In this document: positions 1-5,118 of the stretch, in pieces
How the letters are laid out: the number at the start of each line of letters is the position of its first letter
How positions within the stretch are numbered: the stretch's first letter is position 1
Assembly: GCA_902782815.1 (NCBI GenBank)
Contig: CACZOS010000427.1
Coordinates: forward strand, 1-5,118
Reading direction: 5' to 3'
DNA from: an uncultured Lachnospiraceae bacterium
GTDB lineage: Bacteria > Bacillota > Clostridia > Lachnospirales > Lachnospiraceae
Length of the DNA: 5,118 nt
Notes under the pieces: generated by a model
The model's database searches: none
Seen by the model: the letters and a program-made list of their open reading frames with translations, nothing else
What the model was told of the DNA's origin: nothing
Position numbers and translations under genes: made by a program

Positions 1-1
1 C

Positions 2-487
2 ATCTGCTGGGTGCTTGCGGCGCCCCTCGCTGCGGTTCTCTGCGCATTTCCTGTGGTTTATATGACAAAGAAACGCAAGGGACCGGGGGTGTTTGGCCTG
101 ATCGGTGTGATCTGGTGTGCCATCACCATCGTCATCGGCATCAGGATGTCCTTTGCCGGTCTGGTCATCGCAGTGATCGCCATTATCGTGTCGGAGCTGA
201 TCCGCAGGATCCTGGGATACGGTTCAAAGGAGGGAATCTGCTTCGGTTACGGTGCGGCTGCCCTGCTGCCCTTCTCCCATCAGGTTTACCTCTGGACGGA
301 TACCACGGACTATATGAATACCCTGACTTCCCTGGTGGGGGAAAAGTATACCGATCATCTTGGCGGCTTCGCCACGGAGATCGTACTTTTCCTGATCATC
401 ATCGGGACTGTGGCGGCCGGCTACTTTGGTGCCCGCCTTGCCATAAACCATATCAATCTGGATAAAAAGGGCCCGGAAAAGGCCTGA
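2..487 (+). CDS. MptD/Trep_Strep-family putative ECF transporter S component (5'-truncated by window edge)
   Basis: The frame is open from base 2 to the TGA at 485-487, so the gene starts outside the window and the GTG at base 11 is only an internal Val codon. The visible 161 residues contain about four strongly hydrophobic stretches, a short basic loop (MTKKRKGPG) after the first, and a Lys-rich cytoplasmic tail (NLDKKGPEKA). The loop followed by a helix, the E-L-I-R-R helix end, and the FGYGAAALLPF segment resemble the MptD/Trep_Strep group of integral membrane proteins, which are roughly 190-200 residues from memory, so about 30-40 residues would be missing. In that family the protein is thought to be the substrate-capturing subunit of an energy-coupling factor importer; the substrate is not predictable here. 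No EcfT or EcfA gene follows, so partners would have to lie upstream or elsewhere. The family call rests on recalled similarity, not a search. Confidence 0.7.
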   Translation: MCWVLAAPLAAVLCAFPVVYMTKKRKGPGVFGLIGVIWCAITIVIGIRMSFAGLVIAVIAIIVSELIRRILGYGSKEGICFGYGAAALLPFSHQVYLWTDTTDYMNTLTSLVGEKYTDHLGGFATEIVLFLIIIGTVAAGYFGARLAINHINLDKKGPEKA

Positions 488-506
488 TAAATACTTATTA
501 TTACGG

Positions 507-545
507 ACAGAGGGCAAGAAAACTTCATTGACTTTCCCTCTGTTT
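507..545 (+). terminator. Probable weak rho-independent terminator of the upstream operon
   Basis: An inverted repeat pairs ACAGAGGG (507-514) with CCCTCTGT (536-543). After a C/T mismatch the stem continues with AAG (516-518) against CTT (532-534), leaving a 13-base loop. Only three T residues (543-545) follow before the sequence becomes AAAATTATT, so the T tract is poor. It begins 20 bases past the stop of the membrane protein gene, the expected place for an operon end. Confidence 0.5.
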
Positions 546-550
546 AAAAT

Positions 551-592
551 TATTATTAAAGTAGGTTTTTATCTATTATTGACAGTTAAGAT
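551..592 (+). promoter_or_regulatory. AT-rich region likely holding the phosphatase gene promoter; exact hexamers unclear
   Basis: The spacer between the preceding terminator and the phosphatase gene is very AT-rich. TATTAT at 574-579 matches the -10 consensus in five of six positions and TAAGAT at 587-592 in four, but neither has a good -35 at 16-18 bases. A TTGACA at 579-584 has no -10 at the right distance before the ribosome binding site. A promoter must lie about here if the upstream terminator works; which hexamers are used is undecided. Confidence 0.3.
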
Positions 593-600
593 ACAGTGTT

Positions 601-607
601 GGGAGGG
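601..607 (+). promoter_or_regulatory. Ribosome binding site that fixes the phosphatase start
   Basis: GGGAGGG ends nine bases before the ATG at 617. The frame also contains an upstream GTG at 596, but that codon lies before and next to this site, so it cannot be served by it. This favours the ATG start. Confidence 0.75.
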
Positions 608-616
608 TACAGATTC

Positions 617-1501
617 ATGAGTAAGATTGCTTTTACCGGTATACCGAACGCCAGGGATTTGGGCGGGATACAGACTGCGGACGGCCGCGAGATCAGAAAG
701 AAACGCCTCATCAAGAGCGGATGCATCAGCGGAGCCACGGAGGAGGATATCGATCTTTTACTGAATAAATATAAAGTGAAGCTGATCATCGATCTCCGTA
801 CCGATACAGAGAGGAAGGCTATTCCCGAGATCTGTGTTGAGAAGGATGTGACCTTTGTCTGGAATCCCCTCTATATGGAGAACATCCAGGGACTTCTTTT
901 CACAAAGACTGACAGAGAGGTCATCGAGAATCACCTGGAAGCCCTGTTTATCCTTAACAAACAGGCTGACGAGACCACGGGGTATGCCATGGAGGCAGTC
1001 CGTAAGATGATCAAGGCCCCGGATTTTGATGCGGATCAGTATATGGCCTGCATGTACCGGAAATTCATCAATAACCAGATCATCCAGAAGCAGATCAAAC
1101 AGTTCTTCGGTATGCTGATGAATAAGAGAGGCGGCTCTATCCTGTGGCACTGCTCTGCGGGTATGGACCGTACCGGCATGCTGGCAGCTTTGCTGATGTA
1201 TGCCCTTGGGGTACCTAAGGAGAGGATCATCGCTGATTATGTTCAGGCTTCCGAGTCCTCACAGGATGCGGTGGACCTGATCATCGAGAAGCTCTTCCCC
1301 ACATCCGAAGCCTGCTGGTGTGAATATCGTGAGCAGGCGAAGAAGCTCTTCGCAGGCAGGGAGTGTTATATCCGCTCCTTCTTCGATGCTATCGAGGAGG
1401 ATTACGTGAGCGTTGATAATTATCTGCAGAAGGCACTGGAGCTTCATGTGGATAATCTGGTGAGATTGAGAACCCTCTATCTGACCGATCCGGATGACTG
1501 A
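617..1501 (+). CDS. Tyrosine-protein phosphatase family protein (Y_phosphatase3-like)
   Basis: A 294-residue protein with no signal peptide or membrane helix, so probably cytoplasmic. The N-terminal signature FTGIPNARDLGG (residues 6-17), the strand LIIDLRTDTER (56-66) and the P-loop HCSAGMDRTG (178-187) identify a Cys-dependent phosphatase of the Y_phosphatase3 type, related to the IphP/MptpB/LipA enzymes. C179 would be the phosphocysteine nucleophile and R185 the phosphate-binding arginine of C-X5-R. Residues about 250-289 resemble the short C-terminal helical segment of this family, ending in LRTLYL. Relatives remove phosphate from phosphotyrosine, Ser/Thr or phosphoinositides; the substrate here cannot be read from sequence. 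The usual Lys of the loop (AGKDR) is Met183, which may alter specificity. The gene is flanked by hairpin terminators on both sides and appears monocistronic. The start is ATG 617, supported by its ribosome binding site. Confidence 0.9.
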   Translation: MSKIAFTGIPNARDLGGIQTADGREIRKKRLIKSGCISGATEEDIDLLLNKYKVKLIIDLRTDTERKAIPEICVEKDVTFVWNPLYMENIQGLLFTKTDREVIENHLEALFILNKQADETTGYAMEAVRKMIKAPDFDADQYMACMYRKFINNQIIQKQIKQFFGMLMNKRGGSILWHCSAGMDRTGMLAALLMYALGVPKERIIADYVQASESSQDAVDLIIEKLFPTSEACWCEYREQAKKLFAGRECYIRSFFDAIEEDYVSVDNYLQKALELHVDNLVRLRTLYLTDPDD

Positions 1502-1525
1502 AGATAAAAATCATATGATACTTGG

Positions 1526-1553
1526 CCGGCAGGTTTATCCTGCCGGTTTTTTT
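1526..1553 (+). terminator. Strong rho-independent terminator after the phosphatase gene
   Basis: A perfect 8-base-pair stem, CCGGCAGG (1526-1533) with CCTGCCGG (1539-1546), encloses the loop TTTAT and is followed at once by seven T residues (1547-1553). It lies 25 bases after the phosphatase stop and only 35 bases before the MATE start codon. Confidence 0.95.
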
Positions 1554-1588
1554 CACCAGACAGTATTACGGCATGAAGGAGAAATCTT

Positions 1589-2980
1589 ATGAGTACGGTT
1601 TCCAGAGAGGAATTATTCGGTAAAGGACCCATCGGGACCCTGATGTTAAAATTTGCGGTGCCCAGCATTATCGCCATGCTGGTCAGTGCCCTGTACAATA
1701 TCGTGGACCAGGTGTTTATCGGCAGATATGTGGGAACCCTGGGCAATGCGGCCACCAACATCGCTTTTCCTCTCGCTATGTCCTGCACTGCCATCGGCCT
1801 CCTTTTCGGCATCGGCGGAGCGGCCAACTTCAATCTGAGTATGGGGCGGCGTGAGTACGAGAAGGCCCCCTATTTCATCGGAAATGCCCTGGTCATGCTG
1901 GTGAGCCTGGGAACACTTCTCTTTCTGATCACGGAAGTTATCCTTCAGCCCATGCTTCTCTTTTTCGGGTCTCCGGCGGATGTTCTGCCTTATGCGGTGG
2001 AATATGTGCGGATCGTGGCCTTCGGTTTTCCTTTTCTGGTCCTCACCATAGGCGGAGGGCACCTGATCCGGGCTGACGGAAGTCCCAACATGACCATGAT
2101 CTGTTCCCTGTCGGGTGCCGTCATCAATGTGTTTCTGGATGCCCTTTTTGTCATCGGTTTCCGGTGGGGGATGTCGGGAGCGGCCCTGGCTACTGTGGCC
2201 GGGCAGATCTTTTCCGGCTGTCTTGTCCTTTTTTACATGAAGGGGTTTAAGACCAGGCCTCTTCTGAGGAAACATCTGGTTCCCCGGCTTCCGGTGATCC
2301 TGCAGACTGCTTCTCTGGGGGTGGCTTCCTGTGTGAATCAGATTGCCATGATGGTGACCCAGATCATCCTGAACAATTCCCTGAAATACTATGGTGCCCT
2401 GTCCGTTTACGGAGAATCCATACCCATTGCCTGTGCGGGCATTGTTATGAAGGTCAACCAGGTATTTTTCTCTGTGGTCATCGGGATCGCCCAGGGATCC
2501 CAGCCCATTGAAAGCTTCAATTATGGGGCCAGGCAGTACAAGAGGGTTAAAGATACTTATATGCTTGCGGTGGAGTCGGCTTTTGTGGTTTCCCTTGCCG
2601 CCTTCCTCATGTTCCAGTTTGCTCCGGGATGGCTCCTGGGGCTCTTCGGCCATGGAAGTGAGCTTTATTTCGAATTTGGAACCAGGTTTTTCCGAACCTT
2701 TTTATTCTGTACCTGGTTGAACTGTATCCAGCCGGCCACCTCCCAGTTCTTTGCCTCTGTGGGCAAGCCTCTCCGGGGTATGTTCGTTTCCCTCACCAGG
2801 CAGATTCTCTTCCTGGTGCCCTTGATCCTGATCCTTCCTCTCATGCTGGGGATAGAGGGTATCCTTTATTCCGGTCCGGTGGCGGACCTGCTGTCCGCCA
2901 TTGTGGCAGTAATTATGGTGAGACAGGAGTTTAAAGATATGACCCGGCTGGAAAAAATCGAACATCCGGTCGGGGAATGA
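1589..2980 (+). CDS. MATE family multidrug/Na+ (or H+) antiporter, MepA-like
   Basis: A complete 463-residue inner-membrane protein of typical family length, with about twelve hydrophobic segments in two halves. Recognisable MATE motifs are IVDQVFIG (38-45) in helix 1, RADGSPN (161-167), NVFLDALF (180-187), GMSGAALATVAGQ (194-206), AQGSQPIESFNYGARQ (301-316) and QFFASVGKPL (386-395). The QG-QP-FNYGA block is characteristic of the MepA-like clade. Members export cationic drugs, dyes or metabolites using a sodium or proton gradient; which ion and substrate apply here is not determinable. ATG 1589 is supported by AAGGAG at 1576-1581 with a seven-base spacer. No regulator gene of the MarR or TetR type adjoins it, unlike many mepA loci. 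The upstream terminator leaves only 35 bases for a promoter and no good one is visible. No GC-rich terminator follows. Confidence 0.95.
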   Translation: MSTVSREELFGKGPIGTLMLKFAVPSIIAMLVSALYNIVDQVFIGRYVGTLGNAATNIAFPLAMSCTAIGLLFGIGGAANFNLSMGRREYEKAPYFIGNALVMLVSLGTLLFLITEVILQPMLLFFGSPADVLPYAVEYVRIVAFGFPFLVLTIGGGHLIRADGSPNMTMICSLSGAVINVFLDALFVIGFRWGMSGAALATVAGQIFSGCLVLFYMKGFKTRPLLRKHLVPRLPVILQTASLGVASCVNQIAMMVTQIILNNSLKYYGALSVYGESIPIACAGIVMKVNQVFFSVVIGIAQGSQPIESFNYGARQYKRVKDTYMLAVESAFVVSLAAFLMFQFAPGWLLGLFGHGSELYFEFGTRFFRTFLFCTWLNCIQPATSQFFASVGKPLRGMFVSLTRQILFLVPLILILPLMLGIEGILYSGPVADLLSAIVAVIMVRQEFKDMTRLEKIEHPVGE

Positions 2981-3066
2981 TTGTAAGTTATTACCATTTA
3001 TTATCATAACATGACTACCAGTTCATCCTCTTTTATAGTGAAATATTACAAAATTATTAAAAACTA

Positions 3067-3095
3067 TTAACAAGTTGACATTTTAATGATATAAT
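3067..3095 (+). promoter_or_regulatory. Near-consensus vegetative (sigma-A type) promoter for the 3D protein / cyclo-ligase unit
   Basis: TTAACA (3067-3072, five of six -35 bases) and TATAAT (3090-3095, perfect -10) are separated by exactly 17 bases in an AT-rich region. Transcription would start near 3102, giving a leader of about 54 bases before the ATG at 3156. The leader carries a full Shine-Dalgarno AAGGAGG at 3144-3150, five bases before that ATG, so strong expression is expected. Confidence 0.8.
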
Positions 3096-3155
3096 TACTT
3101 CATAATTGACAGAAAAATCATTTTTGGAACCTGTTTAAGGACCAAGGAGGTAATT

Positions 3156-3863
3156 ATGTTAAGGTTAAAATGGAAAACATTCGGGATGATCATGATGATT
3201 TGTATGATGATCATGGGCAGTTTCCCGGTACAGATTTACGCACAGGGAGCAGCCCCGGCGACCACCACAGCGGCTCCCAAAACCACGACAGCAGTCACTT
3301 CTGCCTCTGCGGGCAGTATTAACCCGGCGCTTCTTCCTCAGGTGGACATTGTAAAAACAGAGATTGTCATCAAGAAGAAGAAAAAGAAACAGCTGGAATT
3401 CAATGTAAAGAATACCACCAAGGACAATATTGTCTGGACTTCTTCCAACAACAAGATCGCCACGGTCAATAACAAGGGCGTGGTGAAGGCCAAGGGCGGC
3501 GGAGACTGTATCATCACCGCTACGGTCAAGGGTACTGACATTTGCGATACCATTCTGGTGACGTCAAAGAACTATTACACCATGCGGGTCAAGACCACCG
3601 GATACTGTAACTGCAGAAGATGTGCCGGACCCTGGGCAGGCTGTCGTACTGCCAGCGGAAAACGGCCCAGGGCCAACCATACTATCGCGGTGGACAGAAG
3701 GGTCATCCGGCTGGGAACCAAGGTTAAGATCGGTAAGATCACCTATGTTGCGGAGGATACCGGCAGCGGAGTCAGAGGCCGCATGATAGATATCTATTAC
3801 AAGAGCCACAGGAAAGCATCCCGCCATGGTGTAAAATGGCGTACAGCCAAGATTTATTATTAA
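3156..3863 (+). CDS. Secreted cell-wall-associated protein: Ig-like (Big2) domain plus C-terminal 3D domain
   Basis: A 235-residue exported protein. Residues 1-29 form a signal peptide: basic start, Met/Ile-rich core (11-20), and a likely signal peptidase I cut after I-Y-A at 29. A Thr/Ala/Pro-rich linker (about 31-55) follows. Residues about 62-136 look like a bacterial Ig-like Big2 domain (IVWTSSNNKIATV, then KGVVKAKGGGDCIITATV). Residues about 143-214 are a 3D domain, named for three conserved Asp, seen here as AVD (D180), AEDTG (D201) and MIDIY (D212), with TTGYC and TASGKRP ahead. 3D domains adopt a double-psi beta-barrel related to MltA/RlpA-type lytic transglycosylases and occur in resuscitation and spore-wall factors, so a peptidoglycan-acting role is inferred, not shown. 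A run of six Lys (73-78) and an Arg/Lys-rich C-terminus make it strongly basic, which would suit binding to anionic wall polymers. It has no LPXTG anchor. It heads a likely two-gene unit with the cyclo-ligase. Confidence 0.88.
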   Translation: MLRLKWKTFGMIMMICMMIMGSFPVQIYAQGAAPATTTAAPKTTTAVTSASAGSINPALLPQVDIVKTEIVIKKKKKKQLEFNVKNTTKDNIVWTSSNNKIATVNNKGVVKAKGGGDCIITATVKGTDICDTILVTSKNYYTMRVKTTGYCNCRRCAGPWAGCRTASGKRPRANHTIAVDRRVIRLGTKVKIGKITYVAEDTGSGVRGRMIDIYYKSHRKASRHGVKWRTAKIYY

Positions 3864-3864
3864 G

Positions 3865-4440
3865 ATGGATAATACATCCGGGACAAAAAGACTGATCCGT
3901 GACCGGGCCATCAATGCCAGGGACAGCCTGTCTTCCGGACAGCGAAGAGAAGGGTCCCGACGGATCGTGGAACGAATTCTGGATATGCCGGAGTATAAAA
4001 AGGCAAAGACTGTCATGCTTTACCGGGCAGTCCGGGGGGAAGCGGATCCCGCCGGATTGGCATCCGGGGACCGGGCTGCGGGGAAACGGCTGGTTTATCC
4101 CCGGTGTCTGGATAAAGAAAAGATGATTGCTCTGGAACCCTTTTCGGAAAAAGGCTGGAGCCGGGGATGCTTCGGAATTCCGGAACCCCTTCCGGAGGAA
4201 TCGGCTGAGGTTGATCCGGGAGAGATCGATCTGGTGATCTGCCCTTGTGCCTCCTTTGATGAGGAAGGAACCCGCCTGGGAATGGGAGCGGGCTATTATG
4301 ACCGCTTTCTGGCCGGATGCGGCAATGCATTTATCCTGGCCATTGCCTTTGAAGCCCAGAAGGCAGACCATATCCCGTCAGATCCCTGGGACCATCCCAT
4401 GAATATGGTCTGCACGGAAGAAAAGACTTACCGTTTTTGA
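3865..4440 (+). CDS. 5-formyltetrahydrofolate cyclo-ligase (5,10-methenyltetrahydrofolate synthetase)
   Basis: A 191-residue cytoplasmic enzyme of normal family length. The family converts 5-formyl-THF plus ATP to 5,10-methenyl-THF, ADP and phosphate, returning the storage/inhibitory folate to the one-carbon pool. Visible features are the N-terminal basic helix KRLIRDRAINARDSLS (8-23), VMLYRAVRGEADP (50-62) covering the substrate-binding Glu region, FGIPEP (103-108), and the nucleotide/metal-binding loop RLGMGAGYYDRFL (137-149), preceded by FDEEG (131-135). Several motif positions differ from the consensus I recall: PCASFD rather than PGvaFD, and GMGAGYYDR rather than GYGGGYYDR. The ATG lies one base after the stop of the 3D protein gene and has no convincing Shine-Dalgarno, so translation is probably coupled to that gene. 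A terminator follows 17 bases after the stop. The family is often annotated ygfA/fau or yqgN, but no symbol is assigned here. Confidence 0.92.
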   Translation: MDNTSGTKRLIRDRAINARDSLSSGQRREGSRRIVERILDMPEYKKAKTVMLYRAVRGEADPAGLASGDRAAGKRLVYPRCLDKEKMIALEPFSEKGWSRGCFGIPEPLPEESAEVDPGEIDLVICPCASFDEEGTRLGMGAGYYDRFLAGCGNAFILAIAFEAQKADHIPSDPWDHPMNMVCTEEKTYRF

Positions 4441-4456
4441 TGAAGAAGATAAGGAG

Positions 4457-4490
4457 ACAGCGGAATTCTGCGGAATATCCGCTGTTTTTT
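4457..4490 (+). terminator. Rho-independent terminator after the cyclo-ligase gene
   Basis: ACAGCGGA (4457-4464) pairs perfectly with TCCGCTGT (4478-4485) across a 13-base loop, followed by T residues through 4490. The loop itself contains GCGGA (4470-4474), which can instead pair with TCCGC (4478-4482) as a shorter hairpin using the same right arm. The position, 17 bases past the stop, fits the end of the 3D protein / cyclo-ligase unit. Confidence 0.88.
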
Positions 4491-4502
4491 CTATCAATTT
4501 TT

Positions 4503-4511
4503 TGGTATAAT
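4503..4511 (+). promoter_or_regulatory. Extended -10 promoter for the lipoprotein gene
   Basis: TGGTATAAT combines a perfect -10 hexamer (4506-4511) with the upstream TG of extended -10 promoters. The -35 position at 17-base spacing (4483-4488) falls in the T tract of the preceding terminator and matches the consensus poorly, as is tolerated for this promoter class. The start point would be near 4518, about 28 bases before the ATG at 4546. Confidence 0.7.
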
Positions 4512-4530
4512 GACAGAAATAACAGGAAAA

Positions 4531-4545
4531 GGGAGGAGACGGAGG
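4531..4545 (+). promoter_or_regulatory. Double Shine-Dalgarno ahead of the lipoprotein start
   Basis: GGGAGGAG (4531-4538) is seven bases from the ATG at 4546 and is the usable site. A second GGAGG (4541-4545) touches the ATG directly and is too close to serve it. The second copy would be 11 bases from an out-of-frame ATG at 4557, whose frame shows no recognisable protein and ends at 4634. Confidence 0.65.
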
Positions 4546-5118
4546 ATGAAGAAAAGATGGACCGTGCTGCTGGTGGTTTTATGCCTGGCCTGGATCACCG
4601 CCTGTGGAAGCAGCGGAAATGTCCCTGCCGGTGACGGGGAATCCACGGGTGATTCCACTTCAGTGGAGTCTCAGACAGAAGAAACCCGGGAGGCTGATGA
4701 AGATTTCAGCCCGGAAGACGATAGTCTGCAGGAGATAGAGGGACTGAAAGTTGCTCTGCCTGATGACCAATGGCGGGGAGATTACAGTGATTTTTATCAA
4801 AGCTGGAATCTGTATAAAGAGGGCTGCTATGACAGTTTAAATCCCACCATGCAGATTTTTCCTGAGAATCTGAAGGCGGAAGAAGCTCTGCTGGCTTCGA
4901 AGAGTATGTCCTCCTCCATGTCTGAATCAGTATATACAGACTACGATTATGAAGTAGATGGGGTCACCTGCCCGGCCTATGAGCAGTATACCGAACAATA
5001 TGATAAGAAGGTGCTTAAGATTTTCTATCCCCTGGATTCGGGAAGGAGCTTACGGATCAATCTCTATGTGAGCAAGGGGGGCCAGGAGTGGATCGATCCG
5101 GAATCGGATGAGATTAAA
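4546..5118 (+). CDS. Putative exported lipoprotein of unknown function (3'-truncated by window edge)
   Basis: The frame from ATG 4546 stays open to the last base, giving 191 codons with no stop. The N-terminus is a lipoprotein signal: MKKR, a hydrophobic core (6-17), and a lipobox I-T-A-C with Cys20 as the lipid-modified residue, followed by GSSG. The mature protein would be tethered to the outer face of the membrane. Residues 21-63 are a Ser/Thr/Gly-rich, highly acidic linker with about 14 Asp/Glu and almost no basic residues. Residues from about 65 onward look folded, with many Tyr and Trp and alternating hydrophobic strands such as VLKIFYPLD and LRINLYVS. I do not recognise this domain. 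Two cysteines in this part, C94 and C142, could form a disulfide. It has its own promoter after the preceding terminator, so it begins a new unit. The missing C-terminus prevents a length comparison. Confidence 0.85.
   Translation, partial: MKKRWTVLLVVLCLAWITACGSSGNVPAGDGESTGDSTSVESQTEETREADEDFSPEDDSLQEIEGLKVALPDDQWRGDYSDFYQSWNLYKEGCYDSLNPTMQIFPENLKAEEALLASKSMSSSMSESVYTDYDYEVDGVTCPAYEQYTEQYDKKVLKIFYPLDSGRSLRINLYVSKGGQEWIDPESDEIK

Noticed and set aside
596..616. GTG at 596 as the phosphatase start
   Set aside because: The ribosome binding site at 601-607 lies downstream of it and is properly spaced for ATG 617.
1646..2653. 335-codon open frame on the minus strand
   Set aside because: It lies fully opposite the MATE gene, its translation is His/Gly/Gln/Arg-rich low complexity with no motif, and it has no ribosome binding site. 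It is a codon-bias shadow.
2987..3010. GTTAT ... ATAAC inverted repeat after the MATE stop as a terminator
   Set aside because: Only five A/T-rich pairs with a 14-base loop and no T tract; not enough to call.
3075..3095. Perfect TTGACA (3075-3080) and TATAAT (3090-3095) as a promoter pair
   Set aside because: The spacer is only nine bases, too short for RNA polymerase. TTAACA at 3067 gives the correct 17-base spacing with the same -10.
3106..3111. Second TTGACA, and a similar TTGACAG at 579-585 ahead of the phosphatase
   Set aside because: Neither has a -10 hexamer at 16-18 bases before the ribosome binding site. The shared heptamer is too short in AT-rich DNA to be called a repeat or operator.
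3109..3134. AAAAA-TCA-TTTTT hairpin in the leader of the 3D protein gene
   Set aside because: The stem is entirely A-T with a three-base loop, and the flanking ACAG/CTGT pairing needs a five-base bulge. It is probably unstable and does not resemble a known riboswitch.
3772..4371. 199-codon open frame on the minus strand
   Set aside because: It overlaps the 3D protein and the cyclo-ligase genes in antisense, with no recognisable domain; the plus-strand genes are well supported.
4437..4634. 65-codon plus-strand frame starting at the end of the cyclo-ligase gene
   Set aside because: It runs through the terminator and promoter and overlaps the lipoprotein start in another frame. Its Lys/Arg/Glu-rich translation resembles no known protein.

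Overview
The window looks like an ordinary chromosomal segment of a Gram-positive, low-to-mid-GC Firmicute, most likely a clostridial (Lachnospiraceae-like) gut anaerobe. The basis is strong GGAGG-type ribosome binding sites, AT-rich intergenic spacers between GC-richer genes, TATAAT promoters, hairpin-plus-T-tract terminators, and a gene set typical of that group (MptD/Trep_Strep S component, MepA-like MATE, secreted Big2-3D protein, Cys-anchored lipoprotein). The taxonomic call is an inference. All genes lie on the + strand.

Layout: (1) bases 2-487, the 3' end of a membrane protein resembling MptD/Trep_Strep putative ECF transporter S components, followed by a weak hairpin terminator. (2) 617-1501, a tyrosine-phosphatase-superfamily enzyme with a complete Cys-X5-Arg loop, closed by a textbook terminator at 1526-1553. 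(3) 1589-2980, a complete MATE multidrug efflux transporter. (4) A 175-base AT-rich gap carrying a near-consensus promoter, then 3156-3863, a secreted protein with signal peptide, Thr/Ala linker, Ig-like domain and C-terminal 3D domain. (5) 3865-4440, 5-formyltetrahydrofolate cyclo-ligase, one base after the previous stop and without its own Shine-Dalgarno, followed by a terminator. (6) An extended -10 promoter directly abutting that terminator, then 4546 to the window edge, the 5' part of an uncharacterised lipoprotein.

The genes do not form one pathway. By signals they form about four transcription units: the tail of an upstream operon; the phosphatase; MATE (promoter not evident); the 3D protein plus cyclo-ligase; and the lipoprotein. 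Three products act at or outside the membrane (MATE, 3D protein, lipoprotein) and two are probably cytoplasmic enzymes. I found no convincing undescribed system, CRISPR array, mobile element or RNA gene. The points worth a second look are the Met substitution in the phosphatase loop, departures from cyclo-ligase signature motifs, the tight coupling of a cell-wall protein to a folate enzyme, and the regulatory arrangement around 4457-4511.
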